Assembly: GCA_050084985.1 (NCBI GenBank)
Contig: JBITNC010000001.1
Span: 103,168,001 to 103,232,000, forward strand
DNA: 64,000 nt
Reading direction: 5' to 3'
Source of the DNA: Nageia nagi
Lineage: Eukaryota; Pinophyta
Position numbers and translations under genes: made by a program. Shown one piece after another: positions 35,831 to 47,699 of the stretch (the stretch's first letter is position 1; each line of letters opens with the position of its first letter). The notes under the pieces were generated by a model. It was not told the origin of the DNA. It did no database searches and worked only from the letters and a program-made list of their open reading frames with translations.

Positions 35831-37400
35831 TTCAATATTCAATTTGAAAAAACTTTACTCACTATGGAGTGTGCAACAAATTTTGTTCTCCTCTCTTTTT
35901 CCTTCAAAAAACTCAATTTCAAAACTCCTTTGAGGTATTAATTGAGCTTGGCTCAAAAAGTTAATTAAGTACCTTTAAATTTTGATCATATACTTAATGT
36001 GATTATTGCACATGTTAAAAAATATTTTTAAGTTGAGATGGAGGGATTTGAAATCTTGACCTTGTATGTACAATGTTGGTGTTTTGCCAATACATCAAGG
36101 GGCTCTCCTTGGGAGGAATATGACTTGGTTTCTTTCTTTATCCCAAGTTTGAGTTTCCTCTTTTAAAATTTGAATTATGCAATCTTTTGGCAAATAATTT
36201 AATTTACTTCAAATATTTATTTGCGATGCAAATAAATAATAAATCTCCTCCAACTAATTTTTGTGAGAAAATATTTTAATAATTTGATCTCCTTCAAGGT
36301 GAAATGATTATTCTTTCATAACATTTAATTAGACTCCTCAATAGTGTATTTGCTAGGAAAAATTATTTTCTGGGTAAAATATTATATTTCCTCTAATGTA
36401 ATTGTGCTTCCAAATTTATTACGTTGGGCGAATTATTGTTCTTTTCTCCAAATATTAATTATGACCAAAAAATATGTTAGCATTGTGAAAGCTTTCAAAT
36501 ATTAAATTCAAACTTTAGGATGGGCGATTAATTGTACGATTTCATTGGCTGTTGGAAAAAAAATTGATTATTTGCAGAAAGCCATGGAGGAGGACGTGCA
36601 TGTTTGGAGGCAACAACGTTATTCCAACCAGATCAATTCACCTTTTGTGATATTATTATTGGTAGTGCAGTGTTGGGTGCTTAAGGCAGAGGAAGAAGGA
36701 GTGCAACCAGATTAATTCACCTTTCGCATCGTTCTCAAATACCGTGAGCAGTGGAAGAGGCCATTTGGTGGAGGGAGTGCGTGGGCATGGCCAGATGATG
36801 GAGGAGGAGGCTACGCTATGATTTAGATAGGATACGCTGGGAGGATACAATTGCATGGACTATACGTTCGGGCAGCATGAGCAAGCTACATCTTGGGAGG
36901 AGGCAGCATCTGGTGGCTGTGAGACTGCACTTTGGGAGGCTAGCAACATGCACGAATTGGGTGAGGTGTGCACGGTGCACATTGTTGGCTGGTGGGCTAT
37001 TAGGTAAGAGGAGGTTATGTTTGTTGTTTTTTAAGTTAGCTTAGCAAGATGTTGGGCAAGGTAATACATATTTCTCTCTACTCTTCAAAAAATTTTCAGA
37101 CAACATGAGGGAAGGATCTGAAGCGTTGTGTTCTTGGATAGGACCGAATGATGCACACATGGGAGGGCAGCGTATGAGATAATGCTCTACTTTTTCTCCT
37201 CACAATTTGTACTTTCTTAGATTTGTAACAATAGATTACGATCTTCTCCTTTCTTCTTTAGATCTTGAACACATAATGGTTATGTGTCAAGGATCTTTTT
37301 GTACTTCACTTCTCTAGCTCAATCATCCCTAGGATATAGCAAACAATCATAACTACATTGGGTAGATTGAGGAGAGAAGGAAGATAATGCATTTTTCTCT
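35831..37400 (-). other. Copia B leader with GC-rich patch
   Basis: About 1.5 kb between the primer-binding site and gag. The part 36570-37010 is clearly richer in G and C than its surroundings, with many GGAGG and GGTGG words on the plus strand. ACCAGATCAATTCACCTTTT (36628) recurs about 78 bases later as ACCAGATTAATTCACCTTTC (36706). No ORF is convincing in this stretch. Confidence 0.6.
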
Positions 37401-37409
37401 GAAACCATA
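37398..37409 (-). promoter_or_regulatory. Copia B primer-binding site (initiator Met tRNA type)
   Basis: Minus strand reads TGGTTTCAGAGA directly after the LTR end, one or two changes from TGGTATCAGAGC. Confidence 0.75.
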
Positions 37410-37410
37410 T

Positions 37411-37620
37411 TGGAAATGAACAAAAGATATCTATTCCATTAATAAGAATATGGTTTAAATACAATAGTGGTCTTGAGTTATGTTCTCGTACAGACTCCAA
37501 GTGATAAAACCTAATATCAAACTAAACATAAGTAATGTTAATAATATATTAAATTTACATTTATTACTATAGTAGATACGTAAATGTATCTATTTATCTA
37601 ATGTATTATTTATTCTAATA
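37411..37620 (-). repeat. Copia B 5' LTR
   Basis: On the minus strand it runs from TATTAGAATAAATAATAC to TTCATTTCCA. TATTAG is probably a decayed TGTTAG. It is followed by the primer-binding site. It aligns with 32648-32862. Confidence 0.85.
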
Positions 37621-37897
37621 AACTTATATTTCCTTAATCACTCAAAAATAGCCCTTAAATCCACTGAATGAAAATATCATTTATTTATTTTAGTCAAAAT
37701 ATCCTTATTATAAACCTTCAAAGAATGATGAATTAAATCATGAAACATGTTATCATAGCTCTTTGATAGGTGACTCTTGCATATTTCTATCCAAAAGGAA
37801 ACACCATATATTGTTGATCATCTTTGTTGATCTTTATTTGAGTATAGCCAAAATATTTATCAACAAAATTAAAAACATTAATGCCAATCATAAAATA
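37621..37897 (-). pseudogene. pol: T2 reverse transcriptase, second part
   Basis: Minus strand reads FVDKYFGYTQIKINKDDQQY, then MVFPFG and KYARVTYQRAMIT, matching the MDGYSGYNQIKM--EDQ-KT-F and NAGATYQRAM motifs of Ty3/gypsy RT. It continues the reading cut at about 38640 and is interrupted on its other side by copia B. Confidence 0.75.
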
Positions 37898-38610
37898 TGT
37901 TAACACCTAAAAATAAATTTTAATTTAATTAAAATACACCTTTTTAGTTATTCAAAATGATTTATTTAAATTATTAAATAAATGTCTTTATCTACATGCA
38001 CTCTCATCAACCTTTATATTTTATGGTAACAAGTGGGTCGGCCTCACAATAAACCCAAGGAGGAGGAACCTTGGCACTCTACCTGTTGCCTATAAAAGGT
38101 GGAGAGGTGTTCATGATCATCAATAATACATGATCTTGCATTATCTTGAATCCTTAATGGATGGAAATTACTAGTATCATTATTGATTGATGTTTCTCAA
38201 CGCCACCTATCAATTTTAAAAATTGTTATACTTTGAGCTATACATCCTTACAATCTTTCACACCTCTATGCATGATATTATATGGAACAAAGCATGGATG
38301 ATGACACCAAGCTTGAGGTGAGGCTAAACTAGAAAGGTAGCCAAGTGTCGTCACTAGGTTTCTAGCATCATTGTTGGGTTAAAGGTGGATTGGTGGCTCT
38401 ATTATTTGAAGAGGCTCATAATTCATCTCCTTTCATCTAGATATCACCTTCGATCATCATTGTAGGTAAAGTACAAGTTTGTATCTTTCATTTTCCATTG
38501 TTGATAGGTTAAGGACAATTCGATTACTATTATTGCTTGTACATAATTTTGTGGTTAATTGAATATTTTGTAGATAACCGTAATTTAATATTTAATTTTA
38601 TTATTTTTTG
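37898..38610 (+). mobile_element. LTR-like insertion splitting the T2 RT
   Basis: Starts TGTTAACACC, has a TATAAAAGG box at 38091-38099 and a higher-GC stretch around 38030-38100. It sits exactly where the T2 RT frame is cut (FYN at about 38630 on one side, IGINVFNFVD on the other). The right end is unclear and no CA end or 5-bp duplication is certain; AAATA occurs on both sides. A solo LTR is the simplest reading. Confidence 0.5.
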
Positions 38611-38933
38611 GTTATAAAAAAATATAATTGTATGAATATAAGGGATATGGAATTTATCTTTTGGATAAGCTTTGTTGATATCCCTAAAATCTATGTAATA
38701 TCTTATCTCACCATTTGACCTTATAATGATCACAACATTAGAAACCCATGGAGAATAATCTATTGGTTTAATAAACCAAATTACTAAATACTTCTTAATT
38801 TAATTCTTATCAAATGAAGTAATTGTATGATGCATCTTTCTTATCTTTTATACGATGAGTTTAGCATCATCTTCTATAACCAAACTATGAGTAACAAAAT
38901 TCAGATCCAAACCAAGAATATACTCATAAGACT
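38611..38933 (-). pseudogene. pol: T2 reverse transcriptase, first part
   Basis: Minus strand from 38933: SYEYILGLDLNFVTHSLVIE, then KLIV-KIRKMHHTI, then IKPIDYSPWVSNVVIIIRSN, GEIRYYIDFRDINKAYPKDK and FHIPYIHTIIFFYN. RDINKAYPKDKFHIP corresponds to the DLNKACPKDEFPLP Tat signature also seen in T1. The frame starts abruptly at the edge of the copia C LTR, so the upstream gag and protease of T2 lie on the far side of copia C or are lost. Confidence 0.8.
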
Positions 38934-39899
38934 TGTTGACGCTTAATTTCTACCCCCTAGTTTTTTTAGTAAATTATAATATTAATTTTGTATTATTATA
39001 ATGGTATATTTCTTGTATTTTCTTATTCATTCACTTTCTCATGTAATGTTATCTATTATTGTGCAATGTACACTAGCATCAACATTGGCTTGTAGGCATG
39101 CATTATGGTGGTTCTCTTGCATATACATAAAGGTAAGTATGATACATTTAAAATATAATGAGGATATATAAATCTTTATATTCAATAATAATTTAAAAAT
39201 ATGAACAAATTTATCAACAACAAAGTACAATCACAAAACAAACCAAAATTGTCAAACTGGTAGTTTATACTATAGCAAATATGTGATGAACAAAATGGAA
39301 AACTTAATAAAAACTATGGGGTGTTATATACCATTTTAAATCTATTGAAAATACCTTTTTATTTACATATGGAAATATACAAAAGGATCTATAAATCTCT
39401 ACTACTTCTTAATAACACAAGACACTATTGTTTATAATTTTGAAAATGACATAATGATAGTATTACAAACAATGGCTTGTGTGGTGTTGATTCTAAAAAA
39501 ATGTATGATATGTTGTATATAAATGTAAATGTATTAAAACCATATTTTTAATTATTCAATACCCATAAAATTTTGAGATTTGTAACAAATTTATAATCCT
39601 TACAAGATCATGAAATTTTTGATAAAACATTTGGACTGCACTCACAAAAATTACATAACTTATAGAATGAATTTTTCTATTGCATACTATGCCAATTCAT
39701 TATAGACTATCACAATAAGATTAATTTACTCTATTCTAACCTGATATAAATATTCTAAATATATTACATAAAAAAGTAATATCCAACAAATATTACAAGA
39801 TAAAATATTCCTATAGTTACATATTCTAAAGTTACAAGTGAGGGACAAATTCATTTTACTAACTTGGAACTAACACATGGTCAGCATAATATTATAACA
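38934..39899 (-). repeat. Copia C 3' LTR
   Basis: On the minus strand it starts TGTTATAATATTATGC right after a purine tract GAGGAGAA and ends GCGTCAACA. The plus-strand outer end TGTTGACGC abuts T2 RT at 38933. About 966 bases; no second copy was found in the window. Confidence 0.7.
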
Positions 39900-40433
39900 T
39901 TCTCCTCAACATTGATTCTAAGAGGGCTCACAAGTGTGTTTCTTAGCTTCACAAATTAATCTTTAGCCACACCTTATTGAATATGTCTGCTAGTTGATCA
40001 TGGGTGTTGTAATATCTCAATTCAACTTATTTCCTTTCCACTATATCATAAATTAAATGATACTTCATGTCAAAATGTTTAGAACTATAATGGTGGATAG
40101 GATTGTTTATAAACTAAATGGAATTCATGTTGTCATAGAAAATGAGAGTGGGATCTCTTTGTTTATTACCTATATCCTCCAACACTTTCCTAAGCCACTA
40201 AGCCTAAAAAATAGTTGTTGTAACTGTAATATACTCAACTTCACTAGAAGAGAGAGCTATTGATCCTTGTTTCCTTAAAATCCAAGTGACTAGTCTAAAT
40301 CCAAGAGAAAAATAACATCCAAATTGCTACCCTAATCTAAATCTCTAAAACCAACTAGTTCCATATCTTTACTAGGAAAATAATGCATGCTAAGTCAATA
40401 ATACCTTTAAAATACCTTAAAATTCTTTTAGAA
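39900..40433 (-). pseudogene. pol: Copia C RNase H
   Basis: Minus strand: FSLGFRLVTWILRKQGSIAL, SSSEVEYITVTTTIF (SSSEAEY motif), WLRKVLEDIGNKQRDPTLIF, YDNMNSI-FINNPIHHYSSK, HFDMKYHLIYDIVERK and RYYNTHDQLADIFNKVW. These are the standard copia RNase H motifs with D-NS---I and LADIFTK. A few stops interrupt. The upstream end is cut at 40433/40434 by the gypsy G LTR, which is direct evidence that G inserted into copia C. Confidence 0.85.
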
Positions 40434-41256
40434 TGTAACGACCCACCCAAAGACGCTTGTTAAGACTTGAATATCATCGAGAATGTGAATTTTATTGAGA
40501 TTTAATTATGTTGTGAGATAAGTAATTTTTAGTAAATATATGCATTATTTGTAGCGATTTGATACCAACTTTGAGATTTTATCACATGGGTTATAAGTTG
40601 ACTTGAGATGGGGAGTTATGTTAAATACTCAAAGGACCAAAGGTGAGTTGGTTATGAGAATAGATTGGTAAGAGTGAGAAAATGATTAGCATTGATTCGC
40701 TGACAAGTCCTGATGAACTTCGTAAATCATATAGATGCATACTACAATTATTATGCATAGTATTTGATTTTAATATTATATGTGTGTGGGTGCACTAATA
40801 AACTTATCTTGCTGGACAAAAGGATTGTCATAGGTAAAAATGTGTGTTAAAATTTGATGTGTATTTTTTAAAATTATTGCCCACTTGAGAATGAGGAAAG
40901 GAATATTCCATCATTTGAATTTAAATTTTTCAACTAGAAATCTTAGTAAATTTGGGTGGAAATAAAATAGAGGGTTAAAAGAATTTATTATCATGTTGTG
41001 GAGGTTATAAGGTTATTTTGGGATTTTGTGAAAATAATGGAGATGGGATCCCCACATACCTTGTTTCCTTATGTTAGGTGCATAAAATAATTAGACATAA
41101 TTTGTATTCTAATATAAAGGGTCCAAGTTATTTTTGAATGATGCCATACTTGCCAACAAAATTATTGAGACCTACAAAAAAATAATAAAATACCTACACC
41201 TTCCAAACAAAATTTATTGAGTTGGATGAATAGACACTTGTTTTAGCAACCATGGC

Positions 41257-41264
41257 TATAAATA
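41257..41264 (+). promoter_or_regulatory. TATA box of the gypsy G 5' LTR
   Basis: TATAAATA followed by AAGGGAGAAACCTTAGG, at the same alignment position as 557 and 50494. Confidence 0.6.
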
Positions 41265-41649
41265 AAGGGAGAAACCTTAGGAAAGATCACCTTATTTTCA
41301 TTTCATTCCAAATTTTGACCTAGAGTCCTGTGGAGAGAGGAATCCCCTCCTCTTAAACCCAGGTGCTCTCTCTTCCATTTTAGATATTAATGCTAAAATG
41401 CTTAGCTAAGGTGTGAGTTTATTTGATATTACTATAATTTGTTTGAAAGAATAAAAGTTTATTTAAATGTTTATGATAATATTATTGAAGAAAATTATTA
41501 TTATTAATCTTACATTAAATTAGAGACATATATTTTTTATTTATTCTTGCATGTGAAGTTTTGTACTCTTTATCTAATTTTAAATGAAAGAAGATAAAAT
41601 CCTTATTTTAAATTTTATTTGTTTAAATGAGATAAATAGTCAGAGACAG

Positions 41650-42575
41650 TTTTTATGTAACATACTAATATAGTGAGAAGTGACTAGTTAAGTCGTGAAG
41701 GATCACGGGAGAACTATAGTCGTTATAGGGCATAGTATACTAGGAACATAATTTCTCATCCACCCATTACATTTTCCCTAACTCGCAGGCCTTGTTCAGA
41801 GACACATTGTTCTTTTTCCTAGCTAATCCATACTTTGTTTTACATACTCCCTTGCATTCTCTTCCCTTACTACACTTAGAACATGGCGTTGAAATGGGAT
41901 CCTTGTCAAACAATCTGAAGGTCTTGTTAACGCACTAGTTTGGTACCACGTGCGATTATGGATTCTCCTGTTTTTTTCTCTACCCCCATGGTCATTATCT
42001 TCGTGAGGCAATAAGTAAATAGGAAGCTAACGCCATAATTTTCCATGAATATTTGAGTCTATTCCGATGGGCATTGATTATACAACCTAAGGAGCCTTTC
42101 AACGTAGTCGTTTCATGCATGTCCTAAGAGCATCGTGATTTGAGAACACTGCTGTGTGAATGGGCATCTAGCAAGCAAGAACTAGGTCCCTACTATATTT
42201 TTATTTCCTTCCATTAGCTCATTGTGTGGCAGAATATCACAATAAATAAACTGGTACATTTCCTGCAACCATTCCTGCTATGACAGTATGCTTTAAGTGA
42301 GGCGTCTATATTAATAACTCATAGTTTCATTTACATGCTCCATGTGAGGCTACGCTTTGATGAGGTATTTTGTTGACTGAATTTCAGGCCTTCTTAAAAT
42401 TCTCTTTGATTTAAACTTCATAACCATTATCATTCATGAATCATCCAAGAGGTTTTCCCTCCAATCATTGAGATTGCTATCGAATGGAGTACTCTATTTA
42501 GTGTTTCCCATAAAGTCTCCTCAAACCTCTTTACGTTGGCAAAGTGAAATGATATGCCACTATAGGAAATCAATA
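41650..42575. other. GC-richer foreign-looking segment inside the gypsy G LTR
   Basis: Contains many more CG dinucleotides and a higher GC content than the rest of the LTR. It is conserved in order in the 3' LTR (about 50930-51890) but I see no match at the equivalent place of the LTR at 1-4950, where a PPR fragment lies instead. A minus-strand ORF of 62 residues (42011-41823) is not recognised. It may be a captured genomic fragment or a regulatory insertion. Confidence 0.5.
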
Positions 42576-44805
42576 TTTTTGTTATCCCTAAATTGACTAT
42601 AGAGGAATTAAAATTTAGATTTTATTTTGAGACTTAGGTTACAATAAATCTTATTTTATTGGAGACACTTTGATAATTTAAGATATTAGAGTATGAGTCT
42701 ATAATTAAAAAGAAAAACTTTTGGTAGAATATATAAATGTATGAGAATAATGTTTCTTGATATTATTACTTGATTAAGGTTTAATATGGAGTTATCAATC
42801 ATATAAATTTGTATCCATAAATATAACTCATAGTTCATATGTAGATTATTTTTCAAGGAATGTAATTGATGTGATTCACTCCATGAGATGTCCTTAAAAT
42901 TGTTTAGTGATATTTGGTATAATTGAATCCAAAATGTTCCTTCATGAATTTAGTTTATATTAGTGCAAATAGAGTATCAATACACCTTTAATAATAAACA
43001 TCTATCTTGTGAAAAATCAAACCATAGTCATTGGTGTAATTATGAATTAATTTTAATATTCCCAAATCAACCATAAACTAAGGTTATCTGATATAATCCA
43101 TATTATGTATTTGATATCATAGAAAGTGATTCATGATTCCTCAATATAAAGGTAATCTTTCTAGTGACTAAATAAGTACGAAATTATGGAAAGCACTACT
43201 AATTACCTAGATACTTGTAAGGGTATCAAATAAGATAATTTAGTGTATTTGGATTAGTTCGAAGGAAAGATGTAACCTACAATATAGGTAATGACTTATC
43301 GTAAGTGTTACAGATAATTAAGTTAAAAAGGAGAAAAAAAACTTATGACATGGTTAGAACTAATAATGTAGTGAACATGTTCTTAAGAATATTCTCTTCA
43401 AGGTATTGAATAGAAATGAATATAGATTTCTATGATAAAATAATATTTATATGTCCATAACCCCATAAAATGAATAATTATCTCGAAGAAAGTTACATGG
43501 ATCAAACAATGAGGTTTGAAGAAAAAACTTGAGAATGACCTAGATTAGGTGATAAGCCTTAGAAAGATAAAGAGAACTACAATCTTATCAAAGCTTGAAA
43601 TAAGTCTACAAGGATAAAATTTATGGATTGTCTCAATAATGTGGAAAAATATATAGAAAGTTCATTTTTCGTTAGGAGAACTCACTAAACGACATACAAA
43701 AGAAATATTCCTTATGTATGGACCACTTTATGCCACACTTCCTTATTAGAAGTAGTTGATTTTAGTGTCAACTCAAGGCTCGTTATTTTTTTCTAGCATG
43801 TGAAATTTCTTAAAAAGTAGTACTTTATGCATCGTATCATGCATATGGGATAATTGTACTACTCCTAAATATTCTTAGTGACTTCTTGAACAAGTTTGGT
43901 CTAAAACTTCTTGCATAAGTTAATAAATTTATTACTTGTTAGTTTTAAATGTAAAAGATGGTTTGTTTATCATGAATTTAGACTAAGGTAACACCTAATG
44001 CTTGGTAAAAGCATGAAACCTAGAAACCCTAATAATTGATCAAGGATCAATAGAACATGGGGTGGGTTTATATTAAAATCTTACTTAAAACTTACTAGAC
44101 TATACAAACCACTTGAGGGTATTGCTCCAATACCCATGGCTCCCCAAAATATGGGCATATGGGGATTCTAGACTCCATGGTGAGCCTAATTGATAGAAAT
44201 GGGCAAGCTAGTGTTTCATATCCTTGATAAGTACCAAATGAGGGTAGAAGTCGATAAAAATATGGTTATTGATTGAGGGTAATTTAGTAGTCATAATACT
44301 TACAATTTAGCATATAGAAGTATGATGATTATTCCATAGGTGATGACATTTACCTACTCATAAGGAAGTTTTCCCAGGATAAGCTATTTGGTATTATGAA
44401 TTAGAGGGTTATCATTGGGAGAGGATGTATAACCTAATGGATGAGTGTTCTCTTAGGTGATATGAGCCCCAAGTAGGAAACCACTATACCATGATCAAAA
44501 TGTTTGTTGCACAGTTAATGAGTAGAAATGGTGGGTTCACTTATGTGGCATCTCCCAACAAGGATGAGTATTATGGGTTGAACACCAGAAGGAATTTGAT
44601 CAAGGTTGGCTAATCCAAATTTGGCCAATCTTGCCATGTGAGTGTTGACTAGTTAGTAGCATTGATATGCTCATATGGATTGCCTAGTCCATTCCTAGAT
44701 CATTTGAGTATTTAAACTAATAAAAAAATCAAGTATAATTTTTTTGGATTTGTGATGTCAGGAATAGGTGAAAATATTATCAAGAAATAGGTGGTAGCAT
44801 TACAA

Positions 44806-44817
44806 TGGTATTAGAGC
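44806..44817 (+). promoter_or_regulatory. Gypsy G primer-binding site (initiator Met tRNA type)
   Basis: TGGTATTAGAGC lies one base after the LTR end; one mismatch to TGGTATCAGAGC. Confidence 0.85.
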
Positions 44818-45309
44818 ATCAAGTTTAAACTTTCTAGCCTATGGTCCATGAATCTTTTTATTGTAAGAGTTTAGGAAGTTGATATGAGTATGCTTAAGCC
44901 TAATAACAATACCATTTTGTGGAATTAGATTATGAAATTCCAAAATGTGTAACAAGAGCTTTGGGCAACCTACATTGAGGTGCCAAAAATGGCCTTCCTG
45001 TGAATGCTAATGTAAGGGAAAATAGAAAGAGTGTTAGAGGTCAAAATTGAAGGAATAAAATAATGAGGAATGCCAATAAAAGGATTTCTAATAATGAAAA
45101 TGAGAGTTTTGTAAGTCGTTCCACCTAGAATAATGAAGGAGAAGAATCCATCAAAAGGTTACAAGAGAAGGTCACAAAATAATAAGAAATTATAAACAAC
45201 CTATTGAATCAGTGGGTTGAACTTCCAAGAGAAGAATCTATTCCTGAACAAATAAGGCTTGAAGGGAAAAATGACCAAATTCATGTAATAATTGAAGAAG
45301 AACTTGCAT

Positions 45310-46230
45310 AAGACTTTAATAAAGCTCAGATCCTAAAGTTTAACAGTAAGTAAGAAGGTAAGCAAGTTGAAATATGATTCAAAGAAGTAGAGACATACTT
45401 CTTAATGAAAAAATTATCTCCAAAAACCAAAATTGTATGGGCTACCTACAACTTTCAGGATATTTTACTAGAGTGGTGGAATGCCTACAAGATTGAGCAT
45501 GGGATCTAGTACTTGAAATGGCCATAATTTATTATAGTATTCCACAAAAGATTCATTCCCCAAATCTACTATAATATAAAGTATGAAGAGTATTATACCC
45601 TACAACAAGGATTTATGAGTGTCCAAAGCTATAATCATAAATTTAATTGGCTACTCAAATATGTACCTAAAGATAAGAACCATATGAAGGTTCATAGATG
45701 TCTTGTTTGGTTAGATCCTAAGATTAAGACTATGGTGAATGTATTGAACTCCAAAACACTTAAAGAAGCATATGATATCACAAAAATGGGAGAAAGAAAT
45801 TTGGATATCAAAAATACCTTTGTAAACTACAATCTTCTAGATGAAAAAGAAAAGGAAATGTATCGAAAGAGTAAAAGTACAAAGCATCAAGCATCAAGCA
45901 TAGTAGAAAAGCAATAAGAAGATAAAGGAATATAACCATATCTATAAGGATGGGAACCTACCTAAATTTGAGAAAAGGTCATTCAGGAATAAGAATAACA
46001 AGAAAAAGAACTTTTAGAGGAAAAATCAATTATTTTGTAAGAAAAATTTTAACCATAAGAATGGAAGCCAAGGTTCCAAGAACCATAGTAAAGGATTCTA
46101 ATACCAAAGAGCCAATTACAATACATCTAAGGACAAGTTTTGATAATAGAATAAGGGTCATAGAGATGGATTTTAGAATTGTGCTGGACCTCACTATGCC
46201 AATCAATGTCCCTTGAAGGTAGATCAAATT
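45310..46230 (+). pseudogene. gag: Gypsy G gag with degenerate zinc knuckle
   Basis: ILKFNS opens the capsid part, then KEVETYFLMKKLSPKTKIVW, ATYNFQDILLEWWNAYKIEH, FHKRFIPQIYYNIKYEEYYT, LQQGFMSVQSYNHKFNWLLK, YVPKDK and HRCLVWLDPKIKTMVNVLN. This is the W--E---F---W / F-ERF-P / L-QG--TV-EY-A-F-EL-KY arrangement of chromovirus Gag. The nucleocapsid near 46170-46215 reads NCAGPHYANQC, a CCHC knuckle whose first Cys codon is changed (Phe), with a stop where Trp is usual. At least four in-frame stops and a frame change near 45920 are present. Confidence 0.85.
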
Positions 46231-46269
46231 ATGGAACATCAAATTTTTATAGCCATTAGATCAGCATAG

Positions 46270-46757
46270 ACCAAAGGACAAGCCACACCTCTTCAAATCT
46301 TTGGTAAATTTTTTGATAAATATTTTAGGATTTTGATAGATTATTATACTATAGATATTTGTATTTCAAATACATTAGTTAAATACATGTCAAAGGCATT
46401 GAATGTTTTACAAATGGATGGCAAGTGGAGTTGGGATCTAGATAGAAATACTATGTTAGACAATAATTTAGGGATGTTGAAATAGAAGTTCCTAAGGGAT
46501 ATATTATGTGGGATTTGTGTATGGTTCTCTTAGCCTCTTATGATATCATTTTAGGTATGGATTGGTTAATGACACACAAATCTATAATTGAATTCCAAGA
46601 TAGATGGCTAGAATACACTAATGTATATCAAAACCAATACATGGTGTATAGTGATCAAGGATCTTTTAATTCTTACTTTATCACATCCATGAAAGTTAAA
46701 AGAAGCATAATAAAAGGAGAGATGATTTATGCTATAAAGATTAAGGAAGTTGAGTAA
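46270..46757 (+). pseudogene. Gypsy G protease region
   Basis: Reading ATPLQIFGKFFDKYFRILID, then ICISNTLVKYMSKALN, corresponds to the protease start LVDTGATHSFIS, but the catalytic D-T/S-G reads D-Y-Y, so the catalytic triad is broken although the first Asp remains. After a stop the frame gives SYDIILGMDWLMTHKSIIEF at about 46530, the well known YDVILGMDWL motif that ends the chromovirus protease. EFQDRWLEY follows. A few further stops lead into the RT. Confidence 0.8.
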
Positions 46758-46849
46758 GAGGATAAGGAGGTAGAACTACTAAATAACTACCCTTTGCTAA
46801 AAGAATATAAGCATGTATTCTGTGAAGATCTACCAAGATTGCCCCCAAA

Positions 46850-47640
46850 ATAAGACTTTGATTTCTCAATAGATTTAGTTCCTAGAGCATATTCTATTTC
46901 TAGAACTTCATATAGAATGAATACTATTGAGAAGCAAGAGTTAAATGTACAATTACAAGATTTACTAGCAAAAGTGTTGAAAAAACTTAGTGTATCACCA
47001 TGGGGTGCTCTAGTTCTATTTATGAAAAAGAAAGATAGTACTTTGAGGTTGTGTATTAATTACAGGATGCTAAACAAGGTCACCATCAAGAATAGGTATT
47101 CATTACCTAGAATTGATAATTTATTCAACCAACTCAAGGATGTTTCTTTCTTCTCAAAGATAGATTTGATATCAACATACCACTAATTGAGAATTAAGTG
47201 ATCAGATACTCATAAAATAACTTTCAAAACTAGGTATGGACACTATAAGTTTGTGGTACTACCTTTTGGGTTAACAAATGCTCCTGCAACATTCATGAAC
47301 TCGATGAATATTGTCTATTAGGAGTACCTACATAAGTTTGTGATAGTATTTTTAGATGATATTCTCATATATTCAAGAAATGACAAGGAGCATAATCATC
47401 ATCTGATATTGGCTCTAGGAGTGTTGAGAAGAAATTAGTTATATGAAAAATTATCAAAATGTTACTTTTATGTTTCCCAACTTAAATATCTAAGCCATAT
47501 CATCTTTGCAAAAGGAATCTCAATTGATCCAAAGAAACTAGAAGAAATAATGACTTAAAATGCATAAAAAAATATGACTAAGGCAAGGAGTTTTATGGGA
47601 TTAGTCAGATATTATTGAAAATTTATCAAATATATTTCAA
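46850..47640 (+). pseudogene. pol: Gypsy G reverse transcriptase
   Basis: [20 protein letters not shown] leads into [59 protein letters not shown] and [18 protein letters not shown]. After a stop it gives [20 protein letters not shown] and [12 protein letters not shown]. The active-site box [10 protein letters not shown] at about 47347 is intact. KCYFYVSQLKYLSHIIFAKG and MGLVRYY close the palm and thumb. Stops at several places. It is close to plant chromovirus RT (SVSPWGAPVLFVKKKDG type). Confidence 0.9.
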
Positions 47641-47699
47641 AAATAGCTAATTTAATCACTAGTATTTAGAAAAGAATAAGATGTTCAAATGGATAGAAA

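Larger units (their letters stand above)
32648..37620 (-). mobile_element. Copia B, near-complete Ty1/copia element inserted in T2
   Basis: Two LTRs (32648-32862 and 37411-37620) flank a minus-strand element with primer-binding site, GC-rich leader, gag, protease and RT/RNase H. The integrase is missing between protease and RT. The insertion splits the T2 pol between RT and integrase. On the minus strand the flanks read ATAAGTT before and ATAAATT after, a possible imperfect target duplication, which is tentative because the exact LTR end is unclear. LTRs differ by a modest number of substitutions plus one indel. Confidence 0.85.
40434..44804 (+). repeat. Gypsy G 5' LTR, 4371 bases
   Basis: Begins TGTAACGACC and ends GCATTACA. 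It is matched by 49662-52093 in the 3' copy and, from about 40660 on, by 1-4950. A GC-richer 0.9-kb segment (41650-42575) is shared by both G LTRs. The block after 42775, and the part the 3' copy shows at 52093-52410, do not align directly, which points to indels between copies. Length is far above the common plant LTR range of a few hundred bases to about 2 kb. Confidence 0.85.

Noticed and set aside
41823-42011. 62-residue minus-strand ORF in the gypsy G LTR
   Set aside because: Richer in charged residues than most frames here, but the matching frame in the 3' LTR is broken and no family is recognised, so it is not called as a gene.
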